This document shows positions 43,232-53,118 of a DNA stretch of 64,000 nt, piece by piece. Position 1 is the stretch's first letter, and each line of letters begins with the position of its first letter. Origin of the DNA: Parafrankia discariae (GTDB taxonomy: Bacteria > Actinomycetota > Actinomycetes > Frankiales > Frankiaceae); contig NZ_KB891241.1 in assembly GCF_000373365.1 (NCBI RefSeq), positions 186,001-250,000 on the forward strand. The letters are read 5' to 3'. Made by a program: the position numbers and the translations under genes. The notes beneath the pieces were generated by a model. That model was given only the letters and a program-made list of their open reading frames with translations. It had not been told where the DNA came from and did no database searches.

Positions 43232-43666
43232 CTAGTGCATGCGGACGGGGCCGGTCTCGTCCAGGTAGCCGCGCATGTCGATGGCCATCGTGTGCACGTC
43301 CTCGGCGTCCGGTTCGGGGATGTCCTCGGCGTCGTCGCGGGGGTAGCCGAAGGTCAGGCGCGGCAGCATCTGGGTGGGTGCGTCGACGAGCCCGGGCGCG
43401 GCCTCGATCAGCCCGGACTCCCAGTCGAGCTCGCGGCCGCTCAGCGGGCCGGAGGGCAGCTTGCGGGCGGCCGGTGACGTTGTGACGATCACATAGTCCA
43501 GCACGCCGAGGGCGGCGATCACGACGAGGGCCGGCAGCGCCGCGAGCGGACGCCACACCGTCAGGCCAACCATCACGAACACGGCCACCACGGTCAGGCC
43601 GCCGACGATGTGCCTGCGCACCGGGGGTAGCGCTGGAACCTTACGGCCGCGCCGGTAATGCGCCAT
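43232..43666 (-). CDS. Small two-helix membrane protein
   Basis: A 144-residue protein of unknown function. A basic N-terminus (MAHYRRGRKVP) is followed by two hydrophobic segments (about 19-37, IVGGLTVVAVFVMVGLTVW; and about 42-62, ending DYVIVTTS). The C-terminal half is soluble and acidic, with ELDWESGLIEAAPG and an EDIPEPDAEDVH stretch. The ATG at 43666 starts just before the basic segment. No family was recognised. It is divergent from the lipoprotein gene. Confidence 0.75.
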   Translation of the reverse strand: MAHYRRGRKVPALPPVRRHIVGGLTVVAVFVMVGLTVWRPLAALPALVVIAALGVLDYVIVTTSPAARKLPSGPLSGRELDWESGLIEAAPGLVDAPTQMLPRLTFGYPRDDAEDIPEPDAEDVHTMAIDMRGYLDETGPVRMH

Positions 43667-43975
43667 GCACCACAGTGTGCCCCCGTCGTCGGAACTGTCC
43701 AGGCGGTGGGGTGTTGTCAGCCCCCCGACTGGCGGCCCGCAGAGGCGCGACGCAGGGTGGGACGCGACGTCGGAAGCCACCGGCGGGGGAGCCGACCGCG
43801 ACAGCGGAGGGTATCTGGAATGCCTCTTTCCGGTGAAGGCACTTCGACAGTGCGCCGGAATGAGTCACACTTACCGTGGGAAATGAGAGATCCATGGGCC
43901 GACCGACCGGTCAACGGTGTATCCAGGGCCCGGCGTCGCACCATGGGATCGACCTCGCGAGGCTGGAGGATCGCC
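43667..43975. other. Divergent intergenic region
   Basis: No gene seen. It should hold the promoters of the small membrane protein and of the lipoprotein-FtsH pair. I looked for known riboswitch signatures and found none. Confidence 0.45.
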
Positions 43976-44737
43976 GTGGAGGTTACAAGTCGTGGCCGTT
44001 GGCCGCGACCGCTGCCACGACCCCGGCCAGGGTCGAGGCCGAGGTCAGCCCCGGTACTGGTCGTCGCCGCGGTGGCGGTGCTGCTCGTGTCGATCTCCGG
44101 ATGCGGGTCGTCCAGTTACGACTATGTGACGAACAAAGATGACGGCGCGTTCCTGAAGGTGCCGGCCGCCTGGACGCATCAGGAGATGCCCGGGCCGGCC
44201 CTGTTCGGCATCGACGCCCGCAATGTGAGCCCCGAGATGCTGACCGGCCTGATGTCCCGCGAGTGGGTCGTCGGGCTGGACGCCGCCGAGAAGTTCGACG
44301 AAACCAGTCTGTTTGTTCCCGATGCGCCGTTGCCGAAGGGTTTCGTCCAGGTTAGGCATCTTCTCCCGGAGGAGGCCAATGCGGTCTCCACCAACGACCT
44401 GCGCAACTTCGTGGTCACCGTCGACGACGCGGTCGCGGCGCAGGAGGAGGCCGTCCGCCAGGACCCGTACGGCGCGCGCCTCGCGCCCAGCTTCCTGCTC
44501 CTGACCGACCAGAAGGTGACGCAGGACAGCGGCGTCCACGGGGTGCACCTGATCTACCAGGTGGCCACCGCGGCCGGACTGGTCACCATCGACCAGACCA
44601 GCCTGCTGGACCAGAACCAGACCGTGCTCTACCAGCTCGTCCTGGCCTGCTCCGCGTTCTGCTACGCCCAGCACGGCGGGCAGATCGGCGAGGTCACGGG
44701 CTCGTTCACCATCAAGCCGACGGACCGAGGGCAGTAG
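43976..44737 (+). CDS. Putative lipoprotein
   Basis: A 253-residue exported protein. A basic N-terminus with PRP repeats leads into a hydrophobic core (VLVVAAVAVLLV) and the lipobox SISGC, predicting cleavage and lipidation of the Cys. The mature protein begins GSSSYDYVTNKDDGAFLKVP and has no recognised family; it looks like a mixed alpha/beta domain with a hydrophobic C-terminal half. The GTG at 43976 is favoured by GGAGGA 5 bp upstream over an ATG at 43943. It ends 2 bp before the FtsH-like gene, so the two are surely cotranscribed, and it may be a partner or substrate. Confidence 0.8.
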   Translation: MEVTSRGRWPRPLPRPRPGSRPRSAPVLVVAAVAVLLVSISGCGSSSYDYVTNKDDGAFLKVPAAWTHQEMPGPALFGIDARNVSPEMLTGLMSREWVVGLDAAEKFDETSLFVPDAPLPKGFVQVRHLLPEEANAVSTNDLRNFVVTVDDAVAAQEEAVRQDPYGARLAPSFLLLTDQKVTQDSGVHGVHLIYQVATAAGLVTIDQTSLLDQNQTVLYQLVLACSAFCYAQHGGQIGEVTGSFTIKPTDRGQ

Positions 44738-44739
44738 GC

Positions 44740-47163
44740 ATGAGCGCAACCGACCGGGCGACCAGTTCGGGTTCCTCCGCGCCCGCGGGGGAGACCACCG
44801 CGGGCGACGCCGCTTCCGACTCCTCGACCGCGCCGCGCCGACGTCCCGCGGCGCTGTGGGACAGAACGAAGTTCCTGTTCCTGCTCGGCGCGCTCTTCGC
44901 CTTCGTGGTCGCGGCGGACGTCTCCGGCAACCCGCTGATGACCTGGGGCGACGCGTTCCGCATCCAGTCGCGGTCGAGTTGGTGGATCCTCGCCCTGTTC
45001 GGGCTCGAGGTGGTCCACCAGATCCACGTCTTCCTCGGCGAGCGGTCGTCGCGGTACTACGTGTTCTGGACCGACAAGGTCTTCGGCCGCGCCGAGCGCC
45101 GGCTGCTGCGCCTCAACGACTGGAACCGGTACCGGGCCAGCCGGGCGCTGAAGATCGTGGCCGCGTTCGCGCTGTTCCTGTTCGTCTACGCCCGCATCGT
45201 CGACCAGTCCATCTTCGAGGCGACGGTCGGCCTGCCGGGCGCGGCGTGGAAGGCCATCCCGCTCGTCCTGCAGATGGTGCTGCTGCTGGTCGTCGTCGTC
45301 GGGCAGTTCGTCGCCATCTTCTGGTTCCTGTCCAAGGGCGGCGTCGAGGTCTACTTCCCCGAGGACATCAAGACCCGCTTCGCCGACGTCTGGGGCCAGG
45401 ACCACGTCGTGAGCCGCGTCCAGGAGAACGTCTTCTACCTGGAACGCCCCGAGGAGATCGAGGACAGGGGCGGCTACGTACCCGGCGGGATCCTGCTGTG
45501 GGGCCCGCCCGGCACCGGCAAGACGCTCATCGCCGAGGCGGTGGCCGGCGAGACCGGCAAGCCGTACGTCTTCGTCGACCCGGGAGCCTTCTCGGCGATG
45601 TTCATGGGCGTCGGCATCATGAAGGTGAAGTCGCTGTTCCGCAAGCTGCGCAAGCTGGCGCTGCGGTACGGCGGTGTCATCGTCTTCTTCGACGAGGCCG
45701 ACACCCTCGGCAACCGCGGCCAGCTCGCCAGCGGCTTCACCGGCGGGGGCAAGCTCGGCGCGGGCGGTCTCGGCACCGGGGCGGCGGCTTTCTCCACCGG
45801 GCACAGCCCGTTCGGCGTGCCGGCGGGCGGGGAGTCGTTCGACGCCTGCAACGGCTTCTCCTACCTGGACTCGTTCGCCCGGGCCCAGATCGCCCGCGAC
45901 CACGCCCAGCGCGAGAACTTCGTCATGGGCGGCGGAATGGGCGGATCCAGCGCGGACGGCACGCTGCAGGCCCTGCTCACCGAGATGTCCGGTCTGAAGA
46001 AGCCGCGCGGCTTCCTCAACCGGATCGTCCGGCGGACCCTCGGCATGCGTCCCAAGCCGCCGCCGAAGTACCGCATCCTGGTGATGATGGCGACGAACAT
46101 GCCCCAGTCGCTGGACGAGGCGCTGCTGCGGCCCGGCCGCATCGACCGCATCTACAAGGTCGGCTACCCCAGCAAGGAGGGCCGGATCCGGACCTTCGAG
46201 GGCTACCTGGCCAAGGTGCGCCACCAGCTGACCCCGGACCAGGTCGAGCGGCTCGCCATCATGAGCCCCGAGGCCACCGGCGCCACGATCAAGGACACGG
46301 TCAACGAGGCGCTCGTGCAGGCTGTCAAGGACGGCCGCGAGGTCATCACCTGGCAGGACATGCTCCGCGCCCGGGTGGTCAAGGAGTACGGCCTCGCCGA
46401 CGACCACGAGCACATCGCCGGGGAGCGGCACAGCATCGCCCTGCACGAGGCCTGCCACGCCGTCGTCGCCTACCGCACCCAGCGTGGACGGGTCATCGAC
46501 CTGGCGACCATCGAACGGCGCGGGGGAGTCGGCGGGTTCGTCGCGCACGTGGCGGTCGAGGACCGCATGTTCATGTGGAAGTCGGAGATCGAGGTCCAGG
46601 TGATGGTCTCCCTCGCCTCCCTGGCCGGCGAGCGGATGTTCTTCGACGGTGACAACACGGTGGGCGTCGGCGGGGACCTGCGCAGCGCCACCCTGCTGGT
46701 GTCGAGCAACATCTCCTCGGCCGCCATGGGCGAGACGCTCGCCTCCCGGCTGAGCATGATCGAACATCAGATGGGCCAGGCGTCCATCGACTCCGACCGG
46801 CCCTTCGGCGAGCAGGTCGAGGCCAAGCTGCGGGAGATCTACACCCGCACCGAGGCCGTCCTGTCGGCGAACCGGCGCGAGGTGCTGGCCCTCACCCACG
46901 CGCTGGAGACCCACAAGACGATCACCGGCGAGGACGTCGAGGCCATCATGGAGGGGACGGTCGGCCCGACGCTCGACGGCCGCCGCTACCTGGAACCGGG
47001 CTTCCTGGCCGTCGCGGAGGACTACCACCGCTCCGCGGTCCAGGCCCACCGCGGGATGCACCACGACGATCTCCGGGAGCTTCCCGAGCTCGGCCGGGCC
47101 GCCGCCCGCGGGGCCACCCCCGTGGCACAGGCACTGCCGGAGGGCCCCTCCACCGCCAGCTGA
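44740..47163 (+). CDS. FtsH-like membrane AAA+ zinc protease with insertion
   Basis: An 807-residue AAA+ protein with four predicted N-terminal helices (about 44-62, 80-98, 138-155, 170-195) instead of the two of FtsH. Walker A is GPPGTGKT (255-262), Walker B is FFDEAD (Asp318-Glu319), and the second region of homology is ATNMPQSLDEALLRPGRIDR (from 451). The M41 protease domain has His569-Glu-Ala-Cys-His573 (HExxH) and the third ligand Asp646 in GGDLRSAT, so it should be proteolytic. Between Walker B and the arginine-finger region is a Gly-rich insertion of about 90 residues (GFTGGGKLGAGGLGTG ... NFVMGGGMGGSS), absent from ordinary FtsH. It is preceded by a lipoprotein gene at 2 bp. It is probably a second FtsH-type protease of unknown role. 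Confidence 0.9.
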   Translation: MSATDRATSSGSSAPAGETTAGDAASDSSTAPRRRPAALWDRTKFLFLLGALFAFVVAADVSGNPLMTWGDAFRIQSRSSWWILALFGLEVVHQIHVFLGERSSRYYVFWTDKVFGRAERRLLRLNDWNRYRASRALKIVAAFALFLFVYARIVDQSIFEATVGLPGAAWKAIPLVLQMVLLLVVVVGQFVAIFWFLSKGGVEVYFPEDIKTRFADVWGQDHVVSRVQENVFYLERPEEIEDRGGYVPGGILLWGPPGTGKTLIAEAVAGETGKPYVFVDPGAFSAMFMGVGIMKVKSLFRKLRKLALRYGGVIVFFDEADTLGNRGQLASGFTGGGKLGAGGLGTGAAAFSTGHSPFGVPAGGESFDACNGFSYLDSFARAQIARDHAQRENFVMGGGMGGSSADGTLQALLTEMSGLKKPRGFLNRIVRRTLGMRPKPPPKYRILVMMATNMPQSLDEALLRPGRIDRIYKVGYPSKEGRIRTFEGYLAKVRHQLTPDQVERLAIMSPEATGATIKDTVNEALVQAVKDGREVITWQDMLRARVVKEYGLADDHEHIAGERHSIALHEACHAVVAYRTQRGRVIDLATIERRGGVGGFVAHVAVEDRMFMWKSEIEVQVMVSLASLAGERMFFDGDNTVGVGGDLRSATLLVSSNISSAAMGETLASRLSMIEHQMGQASIDSDRPFGEQVEAKLREIYTRTEAVLSANRREVLALTHALETHKTITGEDVEAIMEGTVGPTLDGRRYLEPGFLAVAEDYHRSAVQAHRGMHHDDLRELPELGRAAARGATPVAQALPEGPSTAS

Positions 47164-47371
47164 CGCCGCCCACACCCAACAGCCCGCAACCCGCGCGAGC
47201 CGCACGGGCCGGGCTGGGCCAGGCTGGGTCGGGTCGGGCCGGGCGGGTCACGGCGGCTTGGCACGGGACCGCGAACCGAGTTGCCCTCCAGCGGACAGGC
47301 CAGCTCAGGCAACACACTTCGACAAGTCGTTCGGAGCGCGGCTGACGCGTGCTGATTGCCCCGAGCCGGGG

Positions 47372-48856
47372 TCAGACGTCCTGCAGAGCAGGTCCGCGTT
47401 GCGGTGTGGCAGCGGTGCTGAGCACCGCCTCGACCGGGTTGCCGAGCGTGGTGTCGGTCGTCGTGGCGGCCGTCGGGTCGCTCGCGCTGGTGCTGGTGGC
47501 GGTGCTGGCGCTGGCGGAGGGTATCGGGTCGCCGGACGGCGCGGCCGGTGGCTGGGGGACGGCCGCCGCCGGAACCGCCTGGGCGCGCGTGGCCCGGCCG
47601 CGCAGGGACGCCGCCGCGAAGGCGGATCCGGCCAGCGCCGCCGCGCCGGCCATCGCCAGGCCGGCCCGCGCACCGAACGTCTCGGACACCCAGCCCGCGA
47701 TCGGGCCGCCGACCGGGGTCGAGCCGAGGAACGCCACCGACCACAGCGCCATCACCCGGCCGCGCATCTCCGGCGCGGCGGAGAGCTGCACGGTCGCGTT
47801 GCCGGTGGAGATGAACGCGACGCTCGCCGCGCCGACCACCACGAGCGCGGCGACCTCCAGAGCCAGCACCGGGGCCGCGGCCGCCACCAGGGTGACCACG
47901 CCGAACACCCCGGAGGTGACCGCGAGGGCCGGCACCCCCACCCGCCGGTGCCGGGCGACGACCAGGCCGCCGGCCACGGCCCCCGCACCCATCGCGCCGG
48001 TGAGGAGGCTGTACGTCGTGGCCGACCCGTCAAAGGTCTCACGTGCCACGAGCGGCAGCACGACCTGGAACTCGTAGGACAACGCTCCGATCACGGCCAT
48101 CATGAGCAGCGGGATCCGCAGACTCGGCGTCCGCATCGCGTAGGCGAGCCCGGAGCGCACCTGCCTTGGCGCTCGCGGCACGGGGCGGCGACGCATCAGC
48201 GCCGTGGTGTCGATCCGCTGCAGCGCGATGACCACGGCGATGAACGAGACGCCGTTCAGCAGGAAACAGCCGCTGGTGCCGACCAGGCTGATGAGGACGC
48301 CGGCGATGCCCGGCCCGACGACCCGGGCCGCGTTCATGGTCACCGAGTTCAGCGTGACCGCGTTGGGCAGGAACTCCGACCCCACCATCTCCTGGACGAA
48401 GCTCTGCCGCGCCGGGTTGTCGACCGCGCTGGTCATCCCGATCGCCGCCGCGACGGCGGCGACCATCCACAGCTGGGCTGTGCCCGTCAGGTCCAGGACG
48501 CCGAGCAGGACGGCGAGGGAACCGAGAATGATCTGGGTGGTGATCAGGAGCCTGCGGGTGTTCGAGCGGTCGGCGATCAGCCCGCCGTAGGCGCCGAACA
48601 GCAGCACGGGCAGGAACTGGGCCGCGGTGACGAGCCCGAGCTCGGTGCCGGACGCGCCGAGCGACAGCACCAGCCAGCCCAGGGCGATCATCTGCATCCA
48701 GGTCCCGCAGAGCGAGACCACCTGACCACCGAGGAAGAGGCGGAAGTTCGGTACCTGCAGGGCGGCGAAGGTGCCGGTGGACGACGGTGACCGGCTACCC
48801 GTGCTCTCCGCGCCTCCTGCGCTCCTCCTTGACGTGACCTGGTCCGAACCACTCAT
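47372..48856 (-). CDS. MFS exporter (EntS-like, MFS_3)
   Basis: A 494-residue major-facilitator transporter with 10-12 membrane helices, of the group that includes the enterobactin exporter EntS. Characteristic pieces are FRLFLGGQVVSLCGTWMQMI at the start, the cytoplasmic loop GLIADRSNTRRLL, NPARQSFVQEMVG, and MRGRVMALWSVAFLGSTPVG. A Pro/Ser/Thr-rich tail of about 65 residues is likely cytoplasmic. The ATG at 48856 was chosen because GGAGG lies 8 bp upstream; the alternative ATG at 48883 has its site too close. No siderophore or antibiotic genes are adjacent, so the substrate is unknown. Confidence 0.9.
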   Translation of the reverse strand: MSGSDQVTSRRSAGGAESTGSRSPSSTGTFAALQVPNFRLFLGGQVVSLCGTWMQMIALGWLVLSLGASGTELGLVTAAQFLPVLLFGAYGGLIADRSNTRRLLITTQIILGSLAVLLGVLDLTGTAQLWMVAAVAAAIGMTSAVDNPARQSFVQEMVGSEFLPNAVTLNSVTMNAARVVGPGIAGVLISLVGTSGCFLLNGVSFIAVVIALQRIDTTALMRRRPVPRAPRQVRSGLAYAMRTPSLRIPLLMMAVIGALSYEFQVVLPLVARETFDGSATTYSLLTGAMGAGAVAGGLVVARHRRVGVPALAVTSGVFGVVTLVAAAAPVLALEVAALVVVGAASVAFISTGNATVQLSAAPEMRGRVMALWSVAFLGSTPVGGPIAGWVSETFGARAGLAMAGAAALAGSAFAAASLRGRATRAQAVPAAAVPQPPAAPSGDPIPSASASTATSTSASDPTAATTTDTTLGNPVEAVLSTAATPQRGPALQDV

Positions 48857-49037
48857 GCGGCGCACCTCCGACGTGGACAACATGCCTCCGCCGATATTTA
48901 TTTCGCGCAGCTAAGTATTTCGCGGCCAGGTCGGCGGACGTTCGGGTGGGGGTGTGGCGGGACCGGCGGCTCGGGGTCGCGGGTCGGTCACGCATCCGGA
49001 CCGCGGCTTGGCGATGGGGTGGCGATGCCCTAACATT

Positions 49038-49051
49038 CGAACATGTGTTCG
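49038..49051. promoter_or_regulatory. Perfect LexA (SOS) box at a DUF222 gene
   Basis: CGAACATGTGTTCG is an exact CGAAC-N4-GTTCG match. It overlaps the start region of the DUF222 remnant. Several mycobacterial 13E12/DUF222 genes are known LexA targets with boxes at the same place. Confidence 0.92.
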
Positions 49052-49684
49052 ATAATCTCTTCGGTGGGGCCGACCGGGCAGGTCCCACCGGTGTCACCGA
49101 CCGGGCAGGTGGTGCCCGCGGGTGGGTGCGGGGCGCCCGGTGAGTGGAGTACGGGTGTGGGGCGGGAGGTGGCGGTGAAGGACCTCGACGCGCAGGTGGC
49201 CCGGCTGGCGGCCCTCGACCCCGGCGAGGTGCCGGACACTGAGCTCGCCCTGCTGGTGGCGGACATGCGCCGGCTCGTCGACGCCACCGACGCCTGCTGG
49301 GTCCGCCTGCTCGCCGAGTTCGACCGGCGTGAGCTGTGGAACCTCGCCGGAGCCCGGTCGGCGGCCGCCTGGCTGCGCCGGGAGTGCCGGCTCGTCCACC
49401 CGACGACGACCTCGGCGCTCACGGTGGCGCGCGCGCTGCGATCCCTGCCGGTGACCGCGGAGGCTTTCCGGACGGGCACGATCAGCTTCGACCACGTCCG
49501 CGCCATCGCCCCGGCGCTGGAGGCCGCGCGTGGCGAGCTCGCGCGCAGCGCCGACCCGATCTTCGCCCGGGCCGCCCTGTGGATGAACCCCCGACAGATG
49601 GGCAACGTCGTCCGGACGTGGATCCGCCTGGCCGAATCCGAGAGCTCACGTCCCTCGGGCAGGCCCAAGCCCCCTGTGCCGTGA
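49043..49684 (+). pseudogene. Truncated DUF222/HNH (13E12-type) gene
   Basis: The frame encodes the N-terminal part of a DUF222 protein: LALLVADMRRLVDATDACWV, LAEFDRRELWNLAGARSAAA, TISFDHVRAIAPALEAARGE and ALWMNPRQMGNVVRTWIRL. It then stops at residue 213, without the C-terminal HNH nuclease present in full-length members (about 400-500 residues). The expected family start MFDNLF is present in a different frame (GTG at 49045, stop at 49143), so an indel near 49100-49140 has also split the 5' end. A duplicated GACCGGGCAGGT lies in that stretch. The gene is a remnant, though its SOS box is intact. Confidence 0.8.
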
Positions 49685-49875
49685 CGAGACGCCGTGACGG
49701 GGCCGCCGTCCGGTGGCGGGACCCGGAAGCGCGGGCCGGCGGGCGGCAGTCCCGACAGGAACGTGGCGGCCGGGGAGTCCGGAGACTCGCCCGGCCGCCA
49801 CATCTCGACGGTCGGTGCTGCCGAAGGCCTGAGTCATCGCGGGCCTGAGCCGTCGCCTGGCTGGAGCGAGAGGGA

Positions 49876-51279
49876 CTACAGAGGGATGTTGCCGTGAACG
49901 TTCTTGTCCACCCGGGCCTCGGCGGCCGCGTCGGCGAGCGCGGCCGCGACCGCTCCGCGGGTCGTCGCGGGTGTGACGACCGCGTCCACCACGCCCAGTT
50001 CCACCGCGCGGTCGATCCCGCCGACGGTCCGGACGTGCTCCTCGGCCAGCTCGGCCATCACGTCCGGGCGGCGCTGGACGGGCACCTCGGCCAGCTGCCG
50101 GCGGTGCAGGATGCCGACCGCGGCCTCCGCCCCCATGACCGCGAGCTGAGCCGTCGGCCAGGCGTAGACCGCGGTGGCGCCCAGGCAGCGGGCGTTCATC
50201 GCGATGTACGCGCCGCCGTAGGCCTTACGGGTGACGACGGTGACCCGGGGCACGGTGCACTCGGAGAACGCGTAGAGCAGCTTCGCGCCGCGCCGCACCA
50301 CACCTTCCCACTCCTGGCCCACGCCGGGCAGGTAGCCGGGAACGTCGACGAGCACCACGAGCGGAACCCCGAACGAGTCGCACATCCGCACGAAGCGCGA
50401 GGCCTTCTCCGCCGAGAGCGCGTCGAGGCAGCCGCCGCGGCGCAGCGGGTTGTTCGCCACCACGCCGACCGTCCGCCCGCCGAGGCGGCCGAGGGCCGTG
50501 ACGATGTTGCGCGCCCACTTGGGGTGCAGCTCGACGACCTCGTCGTCGAGCAGGCCGGCGACGAGCGGCCGCACGTCGTAGGCGCGGCGGGGGTTCTCCG
50601 GCAGCAGATCGCCGAGCTCACGCTCGGCGACGTGGCCGATGGAGCCCTGGTCGGCCAGCAGCGCGGTGATCGCGCGGGTCCGGTCGAACGCGGCGTCGTC
50701 GGTGTCGCAGGCGAGGTGGACGACCCCGCTGCGGGTCGAGTGAACCTCGGGGCCGCCGAGGCTGTCGGCCGTGCACTCCTCGCCGGTCACCGAGCGGACG
50801 ACGTCCGGGCCGGTGACGAAGACCTTCGCGTCGGGCCCGGTGATGACCAGGTCGGTGAGCGCCGGTCCGTAGGCGGCGCCGCCGGCCGCGGCCCCGAGGA
50901 CCAGCGAGAGCTGCGGCACCCGTCCCGAGGCGCGGACAGTCGCCGCGAAGACCCGGCCGACGCCGTCGAGCGAGGCCACGCCCTCCTGCAGGCGGGCGCC
51001 CCCGGAGTGCCAGATACCGATCACGGGGCAGCTCATCCGGACGGCCGACTCGATCGCGTGCACGATGCGCGCGCAGCCGTCCCGGCCCATCGCGCCGCCC
51101 TGGACCGTGGGGTCGGTGGCGAACGCGACGACCTCGTTGCCGTCGACGAGCCCCTGGCCCGCCACGACACCCGAACCGTCGGCGGAGGCGAACAGCGAGA
51201 GCGTGTCCGGGTCGAAGAAGCGGCTCAGCCGCGAGACGGGAGTGCGGGAATCGGTGCGGTCGATGGTGGACAGACTCAC
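49876..51279 (-). CDS. accD: Acyl-CoA carboxylase carboxyltransferase (beta) subunit
   Basis: A 467-residue biotin-dependent carboxyltransferase that makes malonyl-CoA (or a related unit) with a separate biotin-carrying alpha subunit. The N-domain has GNEVVAFATDPTVQGGAMG, SGGARLQEGVASLDG and GAAAGGAAYGPALTDL with acyl-CoA oxyanion-hole glycines. The C-domain has DVPGYLPGVGQEWEGVVRRG, VTRKAYGGAYIAMN and AQLAVMGAEAAVGIL. The GTG at 51279 follows AAGGAG with good spacing. As the last gene of the fab cluster it corresponds in position to accD6 of mycobacteria, so it probably supplies malonyl-CoA to fatty acid synthase II. Confidence 0.93.
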   Translation of the reverse strand: MSLSTIDRTDSRTPVSRLSRFFDPDTLSLFASADGSGVVAGQGLVDGNEVVAFATDPTVQGGAMGRDGCARIVHAIESAVRMSCPVIGIWHSGGARLQEGVASLDGVGRVFAATVRASGRVPQLSLVLGAAAGGAAYGPALTDLVITGPDAKVFVTGPDVVRSVTGEECTADSLGGPEVHSTRSGVVHLACDTDDAAFDRTRAITALLADQGSIGHVAERELGDLLPENPRRAYDVRPLVAGLLDDEVVELHPKWARNIVTALGRLGGRTVGVVANNPLRRGGCLDALSAEKASRFVRMCDSFGVPLVVLVDVPGYLPGVGQEWEGVVRRGAKLLYAFSECTVPRVTVVTRKAYGGAYIAMNARCLGATAVYAWPTAQLAVMGAEAAVGILHRRQLAEVPVQRRPDVMAELAEEHVRTVGGIDRAVELGVVDAVVTPATTRGAVAAALADAAAEARVDKNVHGNIPL

Positions 51280-51390
51280 CGTAGGTCTCCTTGGTTGAGC
51301 GGTATCAGTCTGCTCCTGCGCAGATGGCGGCCCCGGTGCGGCCACCGTGAGGTACTTCCTGGCCGGAGGGTGGAACCCGGCGAACCGCCC

Positions 51391-51449
51391 CGGCGCCCCC
51401 AGGTGTGCCGCCGTCGTAGCGGGTGGCACGGTCTTTCCCGGGGGCGCCG
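51391..51449 (-). terminator. Long-range hairpin between fabF and accD
   Basis: CGGCGCCCCC (51391-51400) pairs with GGGGGCGCCG (51440-51449), with an inner GTGCC/GGCAC pair. It lies in the 180-bp gap after fabF on the minus strand and could attenuate accD relative to the upstream fab genes. Confidence 0.55.
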
Positions 51450-51459
51450 GGCGCGTGTC

Positions 51460-52682
<1,223 letters not shown>

Positions 52683-52686
<4 letters not shown>

Positions 52687-52931
52687 GCGGCGACACCCGC
52701 CCGCTGGATGTACGAGACGGCGTCGCCGACGGTCTTGAGGGTCTTGACGTCCTCGTCCGGGATCTTCACACCGAACTTCTCCTCGGCCGCGACGACGACC
52801 TCGACCATGGAGAGCGAGTCGACGTCCAGGTCGTCGATGAAGGTCTTGTCCGCGGTGACGTCGGCCGGGTCCACTCCGGCGACCTCCTCGAGGATCTCGG
52901 CGAGGCCGGCGAGGATATCGGTTTGCGACAT
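52683..52931 (-). CDS. acpP: Acyl carrier protein
   Basis: An 82-residue ACP carrying the growing acyl chain. The 4'-phosphopantetheine site is Ser39 in DLDVDSLSMVEVV. The fold matches the family throughout: ILAGLAEILEEVAGV helix I, EEKFGVKIPDEDV, and a helix IV segment TVGDAVSYIQ. AGGAGG lies 7 bp before the ATG at 52931. It is 187 bp downstream of fabH, which leaves room for its own promoter, and overlaps fabF. Confidence 0.97.
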
Positions 52932-53118
52932 TGTTTTCCTCCTGTGCGTTACGGGATCAGCGTTCCGGCCGGGCCGGTGGCCGCGCGGGCGGCCCGCGCG
53001 GGCAGCTCCGCACGGCGGTGGTGCGGGGCCCGGCCGCGGCACGGGTGGCCGCGGCCTGGGCCGGGGTACTCGGGGGCAGCGGAGTACCGGGGAGAAACGC
53101 GGTGCTCGGGGGCGGTGC

